DNA from: Allokutzneria multivorans
GTDB lineage: Bacteria; Actinomycetota; Actinomycetes; Mycobacteriales; Pseudonocardiaceae
Length of the DNA stretch: 64,000 nt
NCBI RefSeq assembly: GCF_039537405.1
Contig: NZ_BAABAL010000019.1
Coordinates: forward strand, 620,001 to 684,000
Direction: 5' to 3'
Shown here: one piece after another, positions 16,497-24,763 of the stretch
Layout of the letters: each line of letters begins with the position of its first letter
How positions within the stretch are numbered: the first letter of the stretch is position 1
Notes under the pieces: generated by a model
Seen by the model: the letters and a program-made list of their open reading frames with translations, nothing else
What the model was told of the DNA's origin: nothing
Database searches by the model: none
Program-made: the position numbers and the translations under genes

Positions 16497-16740
16497 GTTG
16501 TTCACCGACCGGCAGGCTCCGCCGTCAACACCCTTCGGACGGTGTGTGGTTCGCGTCAAGAGCCGTCCGGGCGGTCTGTCTCGGCGCGGTCACGGAAATG
16601 GGCCGAATGTCGTAACAGTGCAAGGTCATTCGAGTTGTCGACCGCACCGATCAAGACGCCGTCAGGACGTTTGTCCGGTCGTGACGAGTTCCGCGAAGGG
16701 TGTTGACAAGCCGCTGAGACGACATGTTCCATTCGCCCCG

Positions 16741-17772
16741 ATGACAACGTTGTCTGGTTCCGGGTCCCGCCGCGTGCGACGCGCCACGATGAGCGACGTC
16801 GCGCGGCTGGCGGGCGTGAGCATCAAGACGGTCTCGCGCGTGGTCAACGACGAGGCGGGCGTGCACCCGGCGACCGCCGAGCGCGTCCTGGCCGCCATCG
16901 AGCGGCTCGGTTTCCGGCGCAACCTGTCCGCGCGCAACCTGCGCCGAGGCTCGTCGACGGGCACCCTCGGCGTGATCCTCGAAGACGTCGGCAACCCCTT
17001 CTACTCGGTGCTCACGCGTGCCGTCGAAGAGGTGGCGCGCACGCAGGGCCGTCAGGTGCTGACGGGTTCCTCCGACGAGGACCCCGGCCGCGAGCGCGAG
17101 TTGGCGCTGGAGTTCTGCGCGCGCAGGGTGGACGGGCTGATCGTCGTCCCCGCGGGCATGCAGCACGGCTACCTCGTCCCGGAGATGCAGGCCGGGATGC
17201 CGGTGGTCTTCGTGGACCGCCCCGCCGGCGACGTCGTCGCGGACACAGTGCTCGTCGACAACATCGGCGGCACGGCTGATGCGGTCAAACACCTCGCTGC
17301 GCAAGGACATCAGCGGATCGCGTTCTTCGGTGACGCCCCGGACATCTTCACCGCGAGCGAACGCCTGCGCGGGTTCCGCGAGGGCTGCGCGCGCTCCGGG
17401 GTGCGCTACAGCGAGGAACTGGTGTTCATGGGCCCGCACACCGAGGCCGGGGTCGCGGCGCTGCTGGAGCGCGCCCTCGGCGGCCCCGAGCCCGCGACCG
17501 CGGTCGTCAGCGGCAACAACCGCATCACCGTGCACATGCTGCGCGCGCTCTACGGCCGTCCCGCGCGTCCCGCGCTGGTCGGCTTCGACGACTTCGAGCT
17601 GGCCGACCTGCTGAACCCGCCGATCTCGGTGGTGCAGCACGACGCGTCGATGCTCGGGCGAGCGGCGGCCGAACTGCTGTTCGCCAGGCTCGAAGGGGAC
17701 AGTTCGCCACCGCGCCGGGTAGTCCTGCCGACGCGCTTGGTGGCTAGAGGATCAGGGGAGGTACGTCCGTGA
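16741..17772 (+). CDS. LacI family regulator of mannoside utilisation
   Basis: A 343-residue repressor. The helix-turn-helix and hinge (MSDVARLAGVSIKTVSRVVN, then NLSARNLRRGS) occupy residues 17-75, followed by a periplasmic-binding-protein-like sensor domain (GVILEDVGNPFYSVL through ALVGFDDFELADLLNPPISVVQHD). Such regulators bind palindromes and release on binding a sugar. Matching palindromes occur at its own start and before both GH92 genes, so mannose or a manno-oligosaccharide is the likely inducer. ATG 16741 overlaps the operator; ATG 16789 (MSDVARL) is an alternative start without a clear ribosome site. Its stop overlaps the next start (GTGA), so manA is translationally coupled. Confidence 0.9.
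   Translation: MTTLSGSGSRRVRRATMSDVARLAGVSIKTVSRVVNDEAGVHPATAERVLAAIERLGFRRNLSARNLRRGSSTGTLGVILEDVGNPFYSVLTRAVEEVARTQGRQVLTGSSDEDPGRERELALEFCARRVDGLIVVPAGMQHGYLVPEMQAGMPVVFVDRPAGDVVADTVLVDNIGGTADAVKHLAAQGHQRIAFFGDAPDIFTASERLRGFREGCARSGVRYSEELVFMGPHTEAGVAALLERALGGPEPATAVVSGNNRITVHMLRALYGRPARPALVGFDDFELADLLNPPISVVQHDASMLGRAAAELLFARLEGDSSPPRRVVLPTRLVARGSGEVRP
16742..16755. promoter_or_regulatory. LacI-type operator overlapping the start of lacI
   Basis: TGACAACGTTGTCT matches the perfect operator at 13 of 14 positions and overlaps the candidate ATG at 16741. A TTGACA lies at 16703-16708, so the site would be at or near the transcription start. This predicts autoregulation of the whole lacI-manA-ABC operon. 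Confidence 0.75.
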
Positions 17773-18830
17773 AGCCTGCTCGCAGGGCTGAACCGTCTGC
17801 GCTGAAGCCTGTGACGCTCGCGGCCAACCAGCCGGACCGGTTCTACCGGGGCGGCGCCGCGATCGCCGAGCTGCGGGGCGCCGAGGACGCGGCCGAGTGG
17901 GGCCCGGAGGACTGGGTCGCCTCGATCACCACGCTCTTCGCCCAGCCCCGCGCCGGGCTCAGCTCCCTGCCTGACGGCACCCTGCTGCGCGACGCGGTGA
18001 GCGCCGATCCCGCCTCCTGGGTCGGCGACGAGCACGCGAAGGTGCTCGGCGGCGACACCGCGCTGCTGGTGAAGCTGCTCGACGCGGGTCAGCGGCTGCC
18101 GGTGCACGTGCACCCCTCGAACTCCTTCGCCCGCAGCCACCTCGGTTGCCGCCACGGCAAGACCGAGGCGTGGGTGATCGTCGGGACCAGCGGCCCCAAT
18201 CCCACCGTGTACGCCGGTTTCCGCGACGACGTGGACGCGGCGACGGTCGAGAACTGGGTGTCCACACAGGACTCCGACGCCATGCTCGCCGCGCTGAACC
18301 CGATCCCGGTGAAGCCCGGCGACACGGTGTTCGTGCCCGCCGGGCTGCCGCACGCGATCGGCGAGGGCGTGTTCATCGTCGAGCTCCAGCAGCCCACCGA
18401 CTTCTCGGTCCTGTTGGAGTGGACGGGTTTCGCCGAGCCCGGCGACCCGAGCGCGCACCTGGCCATCGGCTGGGAGACCGCGCTGACGTGCGTCGACCGC
18501 GACGGCTGGGGCACCAGGGTCGAGGACCTGGTGCTGCGCACGGCCGACCAGCGCTCCCCCGTCGTGCCGCTGTTCACCGAGCAGGCCTCGGCGTTCTTCA
18601 GGGCCGATCGCATCCACGCTGACTCCGCCGTGGACCTCGACCCCGGCTTCTCCGTGCTGGTTGCCTTGGAGGGCAACGGAACCCTGCGCACCGAGCACGG
18701 TGGCACGGTGCCGGTGAGGCGCGGGGACACCCTCGTCGTGCCACACTCGGCCGGATCGTCCCAAGTGGACGGTGGGCTCGTCGTGGTGCGCTGCCGCCCG
18801 CCCGCCCCGGAACACGTGGAGGCGAACTAG
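17769..18830 (+). CDS. manA: Mannose-6-phosphate isomerase, class I
   Basis: A 353-residue zinc enzyme interconverting mannose 6-phosphate and fructose 6-phosphate in the cytoplasm. Zinc-site motifs are PVHVHPS and KTEAWVIV (about 112-135) and PAGLPHAIGEGVFIVELQQPTD (about 192-213). Length and motif order fit type I isomerases. It overlaps lacI by 4 bases and precedes the ABC genes, so mannose released by the GH92 enzymes can be fed to glycolysis. A mannose kinase is not encoded nearby and must come from elsewhere. Confidence 0.93.
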   Translation: MKPARRAEPSALKPVTLAANQPDRFYRGGAAIAELRGAEDAAEWGPEDWVASITTLFAQPRAGLSSLPDGTLLRDAVSADPASWVGDEHAKVLGGDTALLVKLLDAGQRLPVHVHPSNSFARSHLGCRHGKTEAWVIVGTSGPNPTVYAGFRDDVDAATVENWVSTQDSDAMLAALNPIPVKPGDTVFVPAGLPHAIGEGVFIVELQQPTDFSVLLEWTGFAEPGDPSAHLAIGWETALTCVDRDGWGTRVEDLVLRTADQRSPVVPLFTEQASAFFRADRIHADSAVDLDPGFSVLVALEGNGTLRTEHGGTVPVRRGDTLVVPHSAGSSQVDGGLVVVRCRPPAPEHVEAN

Positions 18831-18832
18831 CC

Positions 18833-19591
18833 ATGCCACTGCTGGAAGCACGCAACATCACCAAGAGCTACGGGTCGGTGGAGGCGCTGCGCGGCGCGTC
18901 GTTCTCCATCGACGCCGGCGAGGTCGTCGCGCTGATCGGCGACAACGGCGCCGGGAAGTCCACGCTGGTCAAGTGCCTCGTCGGGGCGGAACAGCCGACC
19001 TCGGGCGAGATCGTGCTCGACGGCAAGCGGGTCAGCTTCGACACGCCGACCACGGCGCGCCGGATGGGCATCGAGACCGTGTTCCAGGACCTCGCGGTCG
19101 CCCCGGACCTCGACCCGGCGGCGAACCTGTTCCTGGGCAGGGAACTCAAGCGCAAGGGCCTGCTCGGCGCGCTGGGCATGCTGGACAAGGCGGAGATGCG
19201 CAAGCAGGCCGCCGAGCGCTTCACCACCTTCGGCGTGACGTTGCAGAGCCTGGACGTGCCCATCGGCTCGCTCTCCGGCGGGCAGCGGCAGAGCGTCGCG
19301 GTGGCCCGCGCGGTCGCGTGGGCGAGCAAGGTCGTGTTCATGGACGAGCCGACCGCGGCGCTGGGCGTCGTGCAGCGCGAGCGGGTGCTCGAAGTCATCA
19401 AGCGCGTGCGGGACAACGGGATCGCGGTCGTGCTGATCACACACAACATGCCCGAGGTGCAGGCCGTTGCCGACCGCGTCGAGGTGATGCGCCTCGGCAA
19501 GCGCGTCGCGCGGCTGACGGGTGCCGACATGAGCCTGGAGAACCTGGTCGGCGCGATGACCGGCGCCCTGACGCAGGAGGAGGCGGCCTGA
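18833..19591 (+). CDS. Sugar ABC transporter ATP-binding protein
   Basis: A 252-residue ABC ATPase with Walker A (GDNGAGKST, about 39-47), signature LSGGQRQSVAVAR and Walker B VVFMDEP. It contains a single nucleotide-binding domain, as in FrcA-type transporters, rather than the double domain of RbsA or XylG, so it should work as a dimer. It begins 2 bases after the manA stop and overlaps the permease start by one base (TGATG). Sequence alone does not show the sugar; the operon suggests mannose or a mannoside. Confidence 0.9.
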   Translation: MPLLEARNITKSYGSVEALRGASFSIDAGEVVALIGDNGAGKSTLVKCLVGAEQPTSGEIVLDGKRVSFDTPTTARRMGIETVFQDLAVAPDLDPAANLFLGRELKRKGLLGALGMLDKAEMRKQAAERFTTFGVTLQSLDVPIGSLSGGQRQSVAVARAVAWASKVVFMDEPTAALGVVQRERVLEVIKRVRDNGIAVVLITHNMPEVQAVADRVEVMRLGKRVARLTGADMSLENLVGAMTGALTQEEAA

Positions 19592-20628
19592 TGTCACACT
19601 CCACTTTGGACTACGAGTCCACCGTCAACACCGAGCAGCAGAGCCTGGGCAAGCGGCTGTTCTCCGCGAACACCCTGTGGACCGGCCTGGTCCTGCTGGT
19701 GCTCTACGCGGTGTTCAGCATCATGCGCCCGGACGCTTTCCTGACCGTGTTCACCTTCCAGACGCTGCTCATCGAAGCCGCCGTGCTGCTGGTGCTCACC
19801 GTCGGCATGACGTTCGTGATCATCACCTCCGGGATCGACCTGTCGGTCGGTTCGGTGCTGGTCTTCGCGGGAGTCGTCGGCGCACAGGTCATGGAGGCGA
19901 TGAGCCCGGACGGCGACGCCACCAACGCGGGCGGTGGCGTGATCGCGGTCGGGCTGCTGGCCACCGTGGTCGCCGGCGCGCTGTGGGGGCTGCTCAACGG
20001 GGCGCTCATCGCCAAGGCGAAGATCCCGCCGCTGATCGTCACGCTCGGCTCCTTCGGCGCGGCGCTCGGCGCGGCCCAGCTGCTCACCGGCGGCTCGGAC
20101 GTGCGGACCGTGCCCGCGCAGCTGCGCGACTGGCTGGGCTTCGGCCAGACCGCCGGGGTGCCGCACATGGTGATCCTGGCGGCCATCGTCGCGCTGCACG
20201 GCGCGTGGCTGCTGCGGACGACCAGGTTCGGCCGCAACAACTACGCGATCGGCTCCAACGAGGAGGCCGCGCGGCGCGTCGGCATCAACGTGACCGGTCA
20301 CCTGGTCGCGACCTACGCCTACGTCGGAGCGCTCGCCGGGCTCGCCGGGTTCATGTCGCTGGCCTACTTCGGCACGACCACGATCTCCGGTCACTCCACC
20401 GACAACCTCAACGCCATCGCCGCCGTGGTGATCGGCGGGACCAGCCTCTTCGGCGGGGTCGGCACCGTGCTGGGCTCGGTGATCGGCGTGTTCATCCCCG
20501 CCGTGTTGACGAAGGGCTTCGTGGTGATCGGCGTGCAGCCGTACTGGCAGCCGATCGCGGTCAGCATCGTGCTCGTCGCGGCGGTCTGGCTCGACCAAGT
20601 GCGCAGAAGAGCGCGCAACAGCAGGTAG
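19591..20628 (+). CDS. Sugar ABC transporter permease
   Basis: A 345-residue integral membrane protein of the ribose/fructose permease type (BPD_transp_2). Multiple hydrophobic helices start near residue 27, and the family segments TFVIITSGIDLSVGSVLVFAG and IGGTSLFGGVGTVLGSVIGVFI are present. ATG 19591 gives a one-base overlap with the ATPase gene; the open frame upstream of it is a shadow of that gene. It pairs with the ATPase and the binding lipoprotein. Confidence 0.9.
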   Translation: MSHSTLDYESTVNTEQQSLGKRLFSANTLWTGLVLLVLYAVFSIMRPDAFLTVFTFQTLLIEAAVLLVLTVGMTFVIITSGIDLSVGSVLVFAGVVGAQVMEAMSPDGDATNAGGGVIAVGLLATVVAGALWGLLNGALIAKAKIPPLIVTLGSFGAALGAAQLLTGGSDVRTVPAQLRDWLGFGQTAGVPHMVILAAIVALHGAWLLRTTRFGRNNYAIGSNEEAARRVGINVTGHLVATYAYVGALAGLAGFMSLAYFGTTTISGHSTDNLNAIAAVVIGGTSLFGGVGTVLGSVIGVFIPAVLTKGFVVIGVQPYWQPIAVSIVLVAAVWLDQVRRRARNSR

Positions 20629-20663
20629 CTAGCACAACGAAGTGCGAGAAGGTGGGACTTTCA

Positions 20664-21659
20664 ATGCCGCTGAACAAGAACGTGGTCCGTATCGGCGCCG
20701 CCGTCGCCGCGACCCTGGTGCTCGCCGCGTGCGGCGGGGGCAAGATCGGTGAGTCCGGTGGGGGCGGTTCGCAGCCCGCGCCGAACAACAAGAAGCTCAC
20801 GCTGATCACCGGCGTGAAGGCCGAGCCCTTCTACATCTCGATGCGCTGCGGCGCCGAGGCCGAGGCCAAGAAGTCCGGCTACGAGCTGAACACGCAGGAG
20901 CCGGACAAGTTCGAGGCGAGCCTCCAGTCGCCGATCGTCACCGGCGTGCTCTCCACCAAGCCCGCGGGCGTGCTCATCGCTCCGACCGACACCAAGGCGC
21001 TCGCCGCCCCGATGAAGCAGCTCACCGGCGCGGGCATCAAGGTCGTCGAGGTGGACACCGCGCTGGAGGACAAGTCCGTCGCGCAGTCCTCCATCTCCTC
21101 CAACAACGAGCAGGGCGGCCAGCTGGCCGCGCAGACGCTGGCCAAGCTCGTCGGCTCCGGCACGGGTTCGGTCCTGGTGCTCAACACCAAGGCCGGTACT
21201 TCCACCACCGACGCCAGGGCGAAGGGCTTCGAGGCGGAGATCAAGAAGTACCCGAACCTGAAGTACGTGGGTCAGCAGTACACCGACAACGAGCCGTCCG
21301 TCGCGGCGCAGCGGGTCTCCGCGACCCTGTCGGCCCACCCCGACCTGGTCGGCGTGTTCGCCACCAACCTCAACACCGGTGAGGGCGCGGCGACCTCGCT
21401 GCGCAACGCGAACAAGCAGGGTGCGGTGAAGCTCGTCGGCTTCGACGCCAGCCCCAAGCAGGTCGACGACCTGCGCAACGGCGGCGTGCAGGCGCTCATC
21501 GCGCAGGACCCGGCGTCCATCGGCTCCAAGGGCGTCCAGCAGGCCATCGCCGCGATCGAGGGCAAGCCGGTCACCCGCGACATCGCCACCGACCTCGTCG
21601 CGCTCACCAAGGACGACATGCAGTCGAAGTCCCAGTACTTCTACAAGCAGTCCTGCTGA
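20664..21659 (+). CDS. Sugar-binding lipoprotein of the ABC transporter
   Basis: A 331-residue extracellular solute-binding protein. The lipobox VLAAC near residue 23 predicts a membrane anchor, followed by a Gly/Ser-rich linker and a periplasmic-binding-protein fold of the ribose/xylose type (LITGVKAEPFYISMRCGAEAEAKKSGYEL, ALIAQDPASIGSKGVQQAIAAI). It should deliver a monosaccharide or short oligosaccharide to the permease. The ATG follows AAGGTGGG and a 35-base gap. It is the last gene of the operon. Confidence 0.9.
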   Translation: MPLNKNVVRIGAAVAATLVLAACGGGKIGESGGGGSQPAPNNKKLTLITGVKAEPFYISMRCGAEAEAKKSGYELNTQEPDKFEASLQSPIVTGVLSTKPAGVLIAPTDTKALAAPMKQLTGAGIKVVEVDTALEDKSVAQSSISSNNEQGGQLAAQTLAKLVGSGTGSVLVLNTKAGTSTTDARAKGFEAEIKKYPNLKYVGQQYTDNEPSVAAQRVSATLSAHPDLVGVFATNLNTGEGAATSLRNANKQGAVKLVGFDASPKQVDDLRNGGVQALIAQDPASIGSKGVQQAIAAIEGKPVTRDIATDLVALTKDDMQSKSQYFYKQSC

Positions 21660-21673
21660 GCCCTCGGGTTCTT

Positions 21674-21709
21674 CCCGGCCCCGGACGGTCTCCACCGCCC
21701 GGGGCCGGG
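21674..21709 (+). terminator. Terminator of the mannoside operon
   Basis: A perfect 11-bp GC stem (21674-21684 with 21699-21709) with a 14-base loop lies 15 bases after the binding-protein stop and is followed by CATTTCC. Confidence 0.65.
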
Positions 21710-21735
21710 GCATTTCCGCCGTCGGGGGTTGGGGC

Positions 21736-21863
21736 GTCTTCAAGACCAGCAAACCCCCCTGTTGATCATCGCTAAGCGCGTACTACGTCGGCGCGGCCGA
21801 GGGTTTGCCGTCGTTGAAGACCTCTGGGGCGGGGGTTCGGGGGTCTTGAAGACCGGCGAACCC
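21736..21863. repeat. Pair of 21-bp direct repeats
   Basis: Two copies of a 21-base element (21736-21756 and 21843-21863) differ at three positions; both contain the self-complementary-like core CTTCAAGACC or CTTGAAGACC. A partial copy, GTTGAAGACC, lies between them near 21815. There is no gene here. Confidence 0.55.
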
Positions 21864-21937
21864 GACGGCTTGCCGGACTCGGCCCGGGCCCGCCGAGTCC
21901 GCCCACGGCGTCCGTCCCGCCCCGCCCACCGCGTCCC

Positions 21938-22210
21938 GTTGCGCCACCGCCACCGCCTCGCTCACCGCCCCCGCTGCGCTCACCTCTCCCGTTGCGCCAC
22001 CGCGTCCGTTGCGCCACCGCCACCGCCTCGCTCACCGCCACCGCTGCGCCACCGCCACCGCCACCGCCCACCGCGCACGTTGCGCCACCGCGTCCGTTGC
22101 GCCACCGCCTCCGCCCGGCTCACCGCTCCCGCTGCGCCACCGTCCCGCCCACCGCCACCGTTGCGCCACCGCGTCCGCCTGGCTCACCGCGCACGTTGCG
22201 CCACCGCGAC
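21938..22210. repeat. C-rich degenerate tandem repeats (GTTGCGCCACCG)
   Basis: The 12-mer GTTGCGCCACCG starts at 21938, 21991, 22008, 22079, 22096, 22160 and 22195, with CTGCGCCACCG variants at about 22044 and 22132, embedded in CACCGC-type simple sequence. Long frames through here give only His/Arg/Pro-rich products and are not genes. The whole interval 21710-22630 has no gene I can support. Confidence 0.75.
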
Positions 22211-22453
22211 CGCGACCGCCACCGTCCCGGCCCGCCCGCCGCCTCGCTCACCGAGTGCCGCCTGCCGAGTCCACCTCGCCGCGCCGCTTGGCCACTGCCT
22301 CGAAGCGTCTGTCCGCTCCGCACTCCGCAGGCGCAGGCCCACGCCGCGCGCGCCCACACGCCGCTCTCCGCAGCACCACACCCCGACGTCACCACCGGCG
22401 CCACGCGCCGCACCCCGAGATCACCCTCAACCTCTTCAGCGCAGACTGATGAA

Positions 22454-22500
22454 CCCAATGTGGCATCGGGTACGTCTCGCGAAACAAATGCCACATTGGG
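22454..22500. repeat. Inverted pair of the ATGTGGCAT repeat
   Basis: CCCAATGTGGCAT at 22454-22466 and its exact reverse complement at 22488-22500 form 13-bp arms around a 21-base loop. A third copy lies at 24745-24760. It may be a hairpin-type interspersed element or a regulatory site. Confidence 0.65.
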
Positions 22501-22630
22501 TACGCAACCGCTGGGGCGGGGGCGCGGAGGCGGGGGTTACGGGGCGGCAGGCGTCGAGTCGCTAACGAGTGATGGTCTTTCCACCGAAAAGGCGATCACG
22601 AGCACCGAACGGCTTACTACGCTCGCCTAC

Positions 22631-23425
22631 GTGCGCGCGATGGCGGCGGCCGATGACGCAACGGGTGACTTAGTCGCCATTCTGGGTACGGCGACGGCAG
22701 CCGTGGCCGTGGCGATCATCGGTTACGCGGTGTGGCGGGTGCGCCGCTCCGCGCTCGACGACGGGGAGCGCTCGCTGCTCGACGGCATGCGGATGACGGC
22801 GCAGGCGCAGGACCTGAAGCAGAAGGCCAACCGCAAGCAGCGGGAGCTGGCCGAGGACCCGAACACCGACCAGGGCTGGCTGGGGCTGCTCGCGGACAAG
22901 GCCGAGGTCACCGCCAAGCAGGTGGACGAGCACCTCCAGCGCCAGCACGCCGCGCTGACCAGGGCTCGCACCAGCTTCTGGGCCTCGACCGCGGCGGGCG
23001 CGGTCGGCCTGGTGCTGGTGTTCCTGGGGTTGTTCCTGGCGATCGACGACGACCCGAACTCCGGGATGGTGACGGCGTTGGCCGGAGCCGTCCCCTCGGT
23101 CCTCGCGGGGCTGCTGTACGTGATCTCCGCGCTCGCCGCGCGCGAAGCGGCCGACCAGTTCGAGAAGCTGTGCGTGAACGTCCGCCGCACGGAGCTGATC
23201 CGCGAAACCCTCCGGCTGAGCACGCAGCTGGCCGATCCGTGGCGGCGCGAGCGGGTGCACGCGGTGGTGGCCTTGCAGACGGTGTTCCCGGACGCCTCGC
23301 CCGCCGAGGTGATCCGTCTCCTCGGCGAGCACCACGACGAGCTGCCGACTCCCCCGCCGCCGCGCCCTGCCGAGCCGGAGGCGGAAACCTCGCTGGAGCT
23401 GTCGGACCGCGAACCGGCTGGTTAG
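22631..23425 (+). CDS. Three-TM membrane protein with TRADD-N-associated-like domain
   Basis: About 264 residues. One helix lies near the N-terminus (about 13-33), followed by a charged coiled stretch (about 45-110), then two adjacent membrane helices (about 113-138 and 147-168) and a helical, Pro-rich C-terminal tail. The paired-helix region (RTSFWASTAAGAVGLVLVFLGLFLAI, VPSVLAGLLYVISALAAREAADQFEKL) resembles the two-TM domain associated with TRADD-N-like conflict proteins in bacteria; this is my impression and not a firm match. The start is uncertain: GTG 22631 has TACGCT at 22618-22623, 7 bases upstream, fitting a leaderless message, and ATG 22640 is the alternative. Its stop overlaps the stop of the convergent gene. 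Confidence 0.6.
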   Translation: MRAMAAADDATGDLVAILGTATAAVAVAIIGYAVWRVRRSALDDGERSLLDGMRMTAQAQDLKQKANRKQRELAEDPNTDQGWLGLLADKAEVTAKQVDEHLQRQHAALTRARTSFWASTAAGAVGLVLVFLGLFLAIDDDPNSGMVTALAGAVPSVLAGLLYVISALAAREAADQFEKLCVNVRRTELIRETLRLSTQLADPWRRERVHAVVALQTVFPDASPAEVIRLLGEHHDELPTPPPPRPAEPEAETSLELSDREPAG

Positions 23426-24678
23426 CGCAGCACCACGCTCAGCACGGGGTTGTTCTCGAAGCGCTTCCAGTGGTGGTTGTCCGTCTCATCGCTCGCGCGC
23501 AGGCCGACGGTGACCGAAGCCAGCCCCTGCACGGCGGCGTCCTTGACCAGCGGCGTCACGTCGAAGGTCACGGGGCCCGACGGGCACGTGGAGCCGTAGC
23601 CCTTCGCCACCGACAACGTCGACAGCTTGGCCAGCCACTCCGGCTGCTTCTCCCAGGTCGTGGCCTTGCTGATCGGGCCGGTGCGCCACAGCTCGACGGG
23701 CCTGGGCGCGCACGACCACGCCCAGTTCTCCATGCCGGTGACGGAGGCGGAGGTGATCTCCCGCCCGCTGAGGCCCCTGGTGTCGAAGACGAAGAACGAC
23801 CTCAGCCGGTGCTCGCCCGCGTCGTAGGTGCCCGCCTTGGCCGAGCCGGTGGAGTTCCAGTACGAGACCTTCGCGAAGCCAGAGTCGACCATCGTCCAGT
23901 TCGGCTTCGCCCCCGTGAAGGACAGCTCCGCCGCGACCGGGCCGGACATGCCCTCCGGGAGTCGGACCTCCACGGCGCCGGGCGCGACCACCGCGAAGCG
24001 CCCCGGCCGTTGCGCGGCATCGCCGCCCCGGGGCACCCCCACCCACGGCGTCGCGGCCGCGAACAGCGCTTGCCCCGCGCCGTCCACGAACTCCAACGCG
24101 CCGTCCCGGTCCCGAACCGTCACGCCCGCGGTGTCCAGCGCGAAGCGCAGCGGTCCGGCCGACGCCGCCTCGACCGTCAGCCGGACGCCGTCGGCGTTGA
24201 CGCGAGCGATCACGTCGACGCCGGGCGAGGCCTGCCGGTAGCGGGCGGTGTTGCCGTCGAGCTCCGGCTTCGGCAGCGGGCCGGGCCAGCGGACGGCAGC
24301 GCTGCGCCCCGAGTCGGCCAGCCGCAGCAGTGGTTGGCCGCCGCCGCCGGAGAGCTGGACCTCTGTCGTGGTCGCGCCGGGAACGACTCGGTTCTCCACC
24401 ACGCGCAGCGCGGTGTCGACCGGGACCCAGCCGCCGGGCGTGCGCACGCGCTCGGGGTGCACGGACCGGGAGGTGGTGAGGGTGCCGCCGGGTTCGGCGA
24501 CGGTGCGGGAGTGGGCTTCCAGCGACTCGGTCAGCTCGACCGGGTGCCCCGACCGCTGTGCCTCCAGCAGCGCCGTCCGCTCCGCGGCGCTGGTGTCGGC
24601 GACCGCGGCGGGCGCCGTCGCGCACACCGCCACAAGGGTCGCGATCGCCAGAAAACCCTTGCCCCGCAACACAATCAT
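23422..24678 (-). CDS. Secreted DNRLRE-like cell-surface protein
   Basis: A 418-residue exported protein. A signal peptide (MIVLRGKGFLAIATLVAVCA, cut near AVAD) is followed by a beta-rich region (about 30-240; TVAEPGGTLTTSRSVHPERVRTPGGWVPVDTAL) of the kind found at the N-terminus of large actinobacterial RHS/YD-repeat proteins, and a DNRLRE-type carbohydrate-binding-like module (about 270-418; SFFVFDTRGLSGREITSASV through HHWKRFENNPVLSVVLR). The RHS repeats and toxin tip found in the large relatives are absent, so it is either a stand-alone short form or a remnant. Cell-wall or polysaccharide binding is inferred. Confidence 0.6.
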   Translation of the reverse strand: MIVLRGKGFLAIATLVAVCATAPAAVADTSAAERTALLEAQRSGHPVELTESLEAHSRTVAEPGGTLTTSRSVHPERVRTPGGWVPVDTALRVVENRVVPGATTTEVQLSGGGGQPLLRLADSGRSAAVRWPGPLPKPELDGNTARYRQASPGVDVIARVNADGVRLTVEAASAGPLRFALDTAGVTVRDRDGALEFVDGAGQALFAAATPWVGVPRGGDAAQRPGRFAVVAPGAVEVRLPEGMSGPVAAELSFTGAKPNWTMVDSGFAKVSYWNSTGSAKAGTYDAGEHRLRSFFVFDTRGLSGREITSASVTGMENWAWSCAPRPVELWRTGPISKATTWEKQPEWLAKLSTLSVAKGYGSTCPSGPVTFDVTPLVKDAAVQGLASVTVGLRASDETDNHHWKRFENNPVLSVVLR

Positions 24679-24744
24679 GCAGAATCCGTCCCAATGGGAA
24701 ACCTGAGCTCCCAAAACCTAACGACGGACGCGCGTCAAGGGCTA

Positions 24745-24760
24745 GTACCCGATGTGGCAT
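24745..24760. repeat. Third copy of the ATGTGGCAT repeat
   Basis: GTACCCGATGTGGCAT at 24745-24760 differs by one base from the reverse complement of 22488-22503. With the pair at 22454-22500 it brackets the two genes between. Confidence 0.6.
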
Positions 24761-24763
24761 AAC

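Noticed and set aside
21938..22210. CRISPR array
   Set aside because: The repeated unit is only 12 bases, spacing is irregular, the spacers share the same simple sequence, and no cas genes are near.
21729..22565. Frame through the C-rich repeat block as a His/Arg/Pro-rich protein
   Set aside because: Composition is dictated by the tandem repeat. There is no ribosome site and no conserved motif; frames on both strands are equally open.
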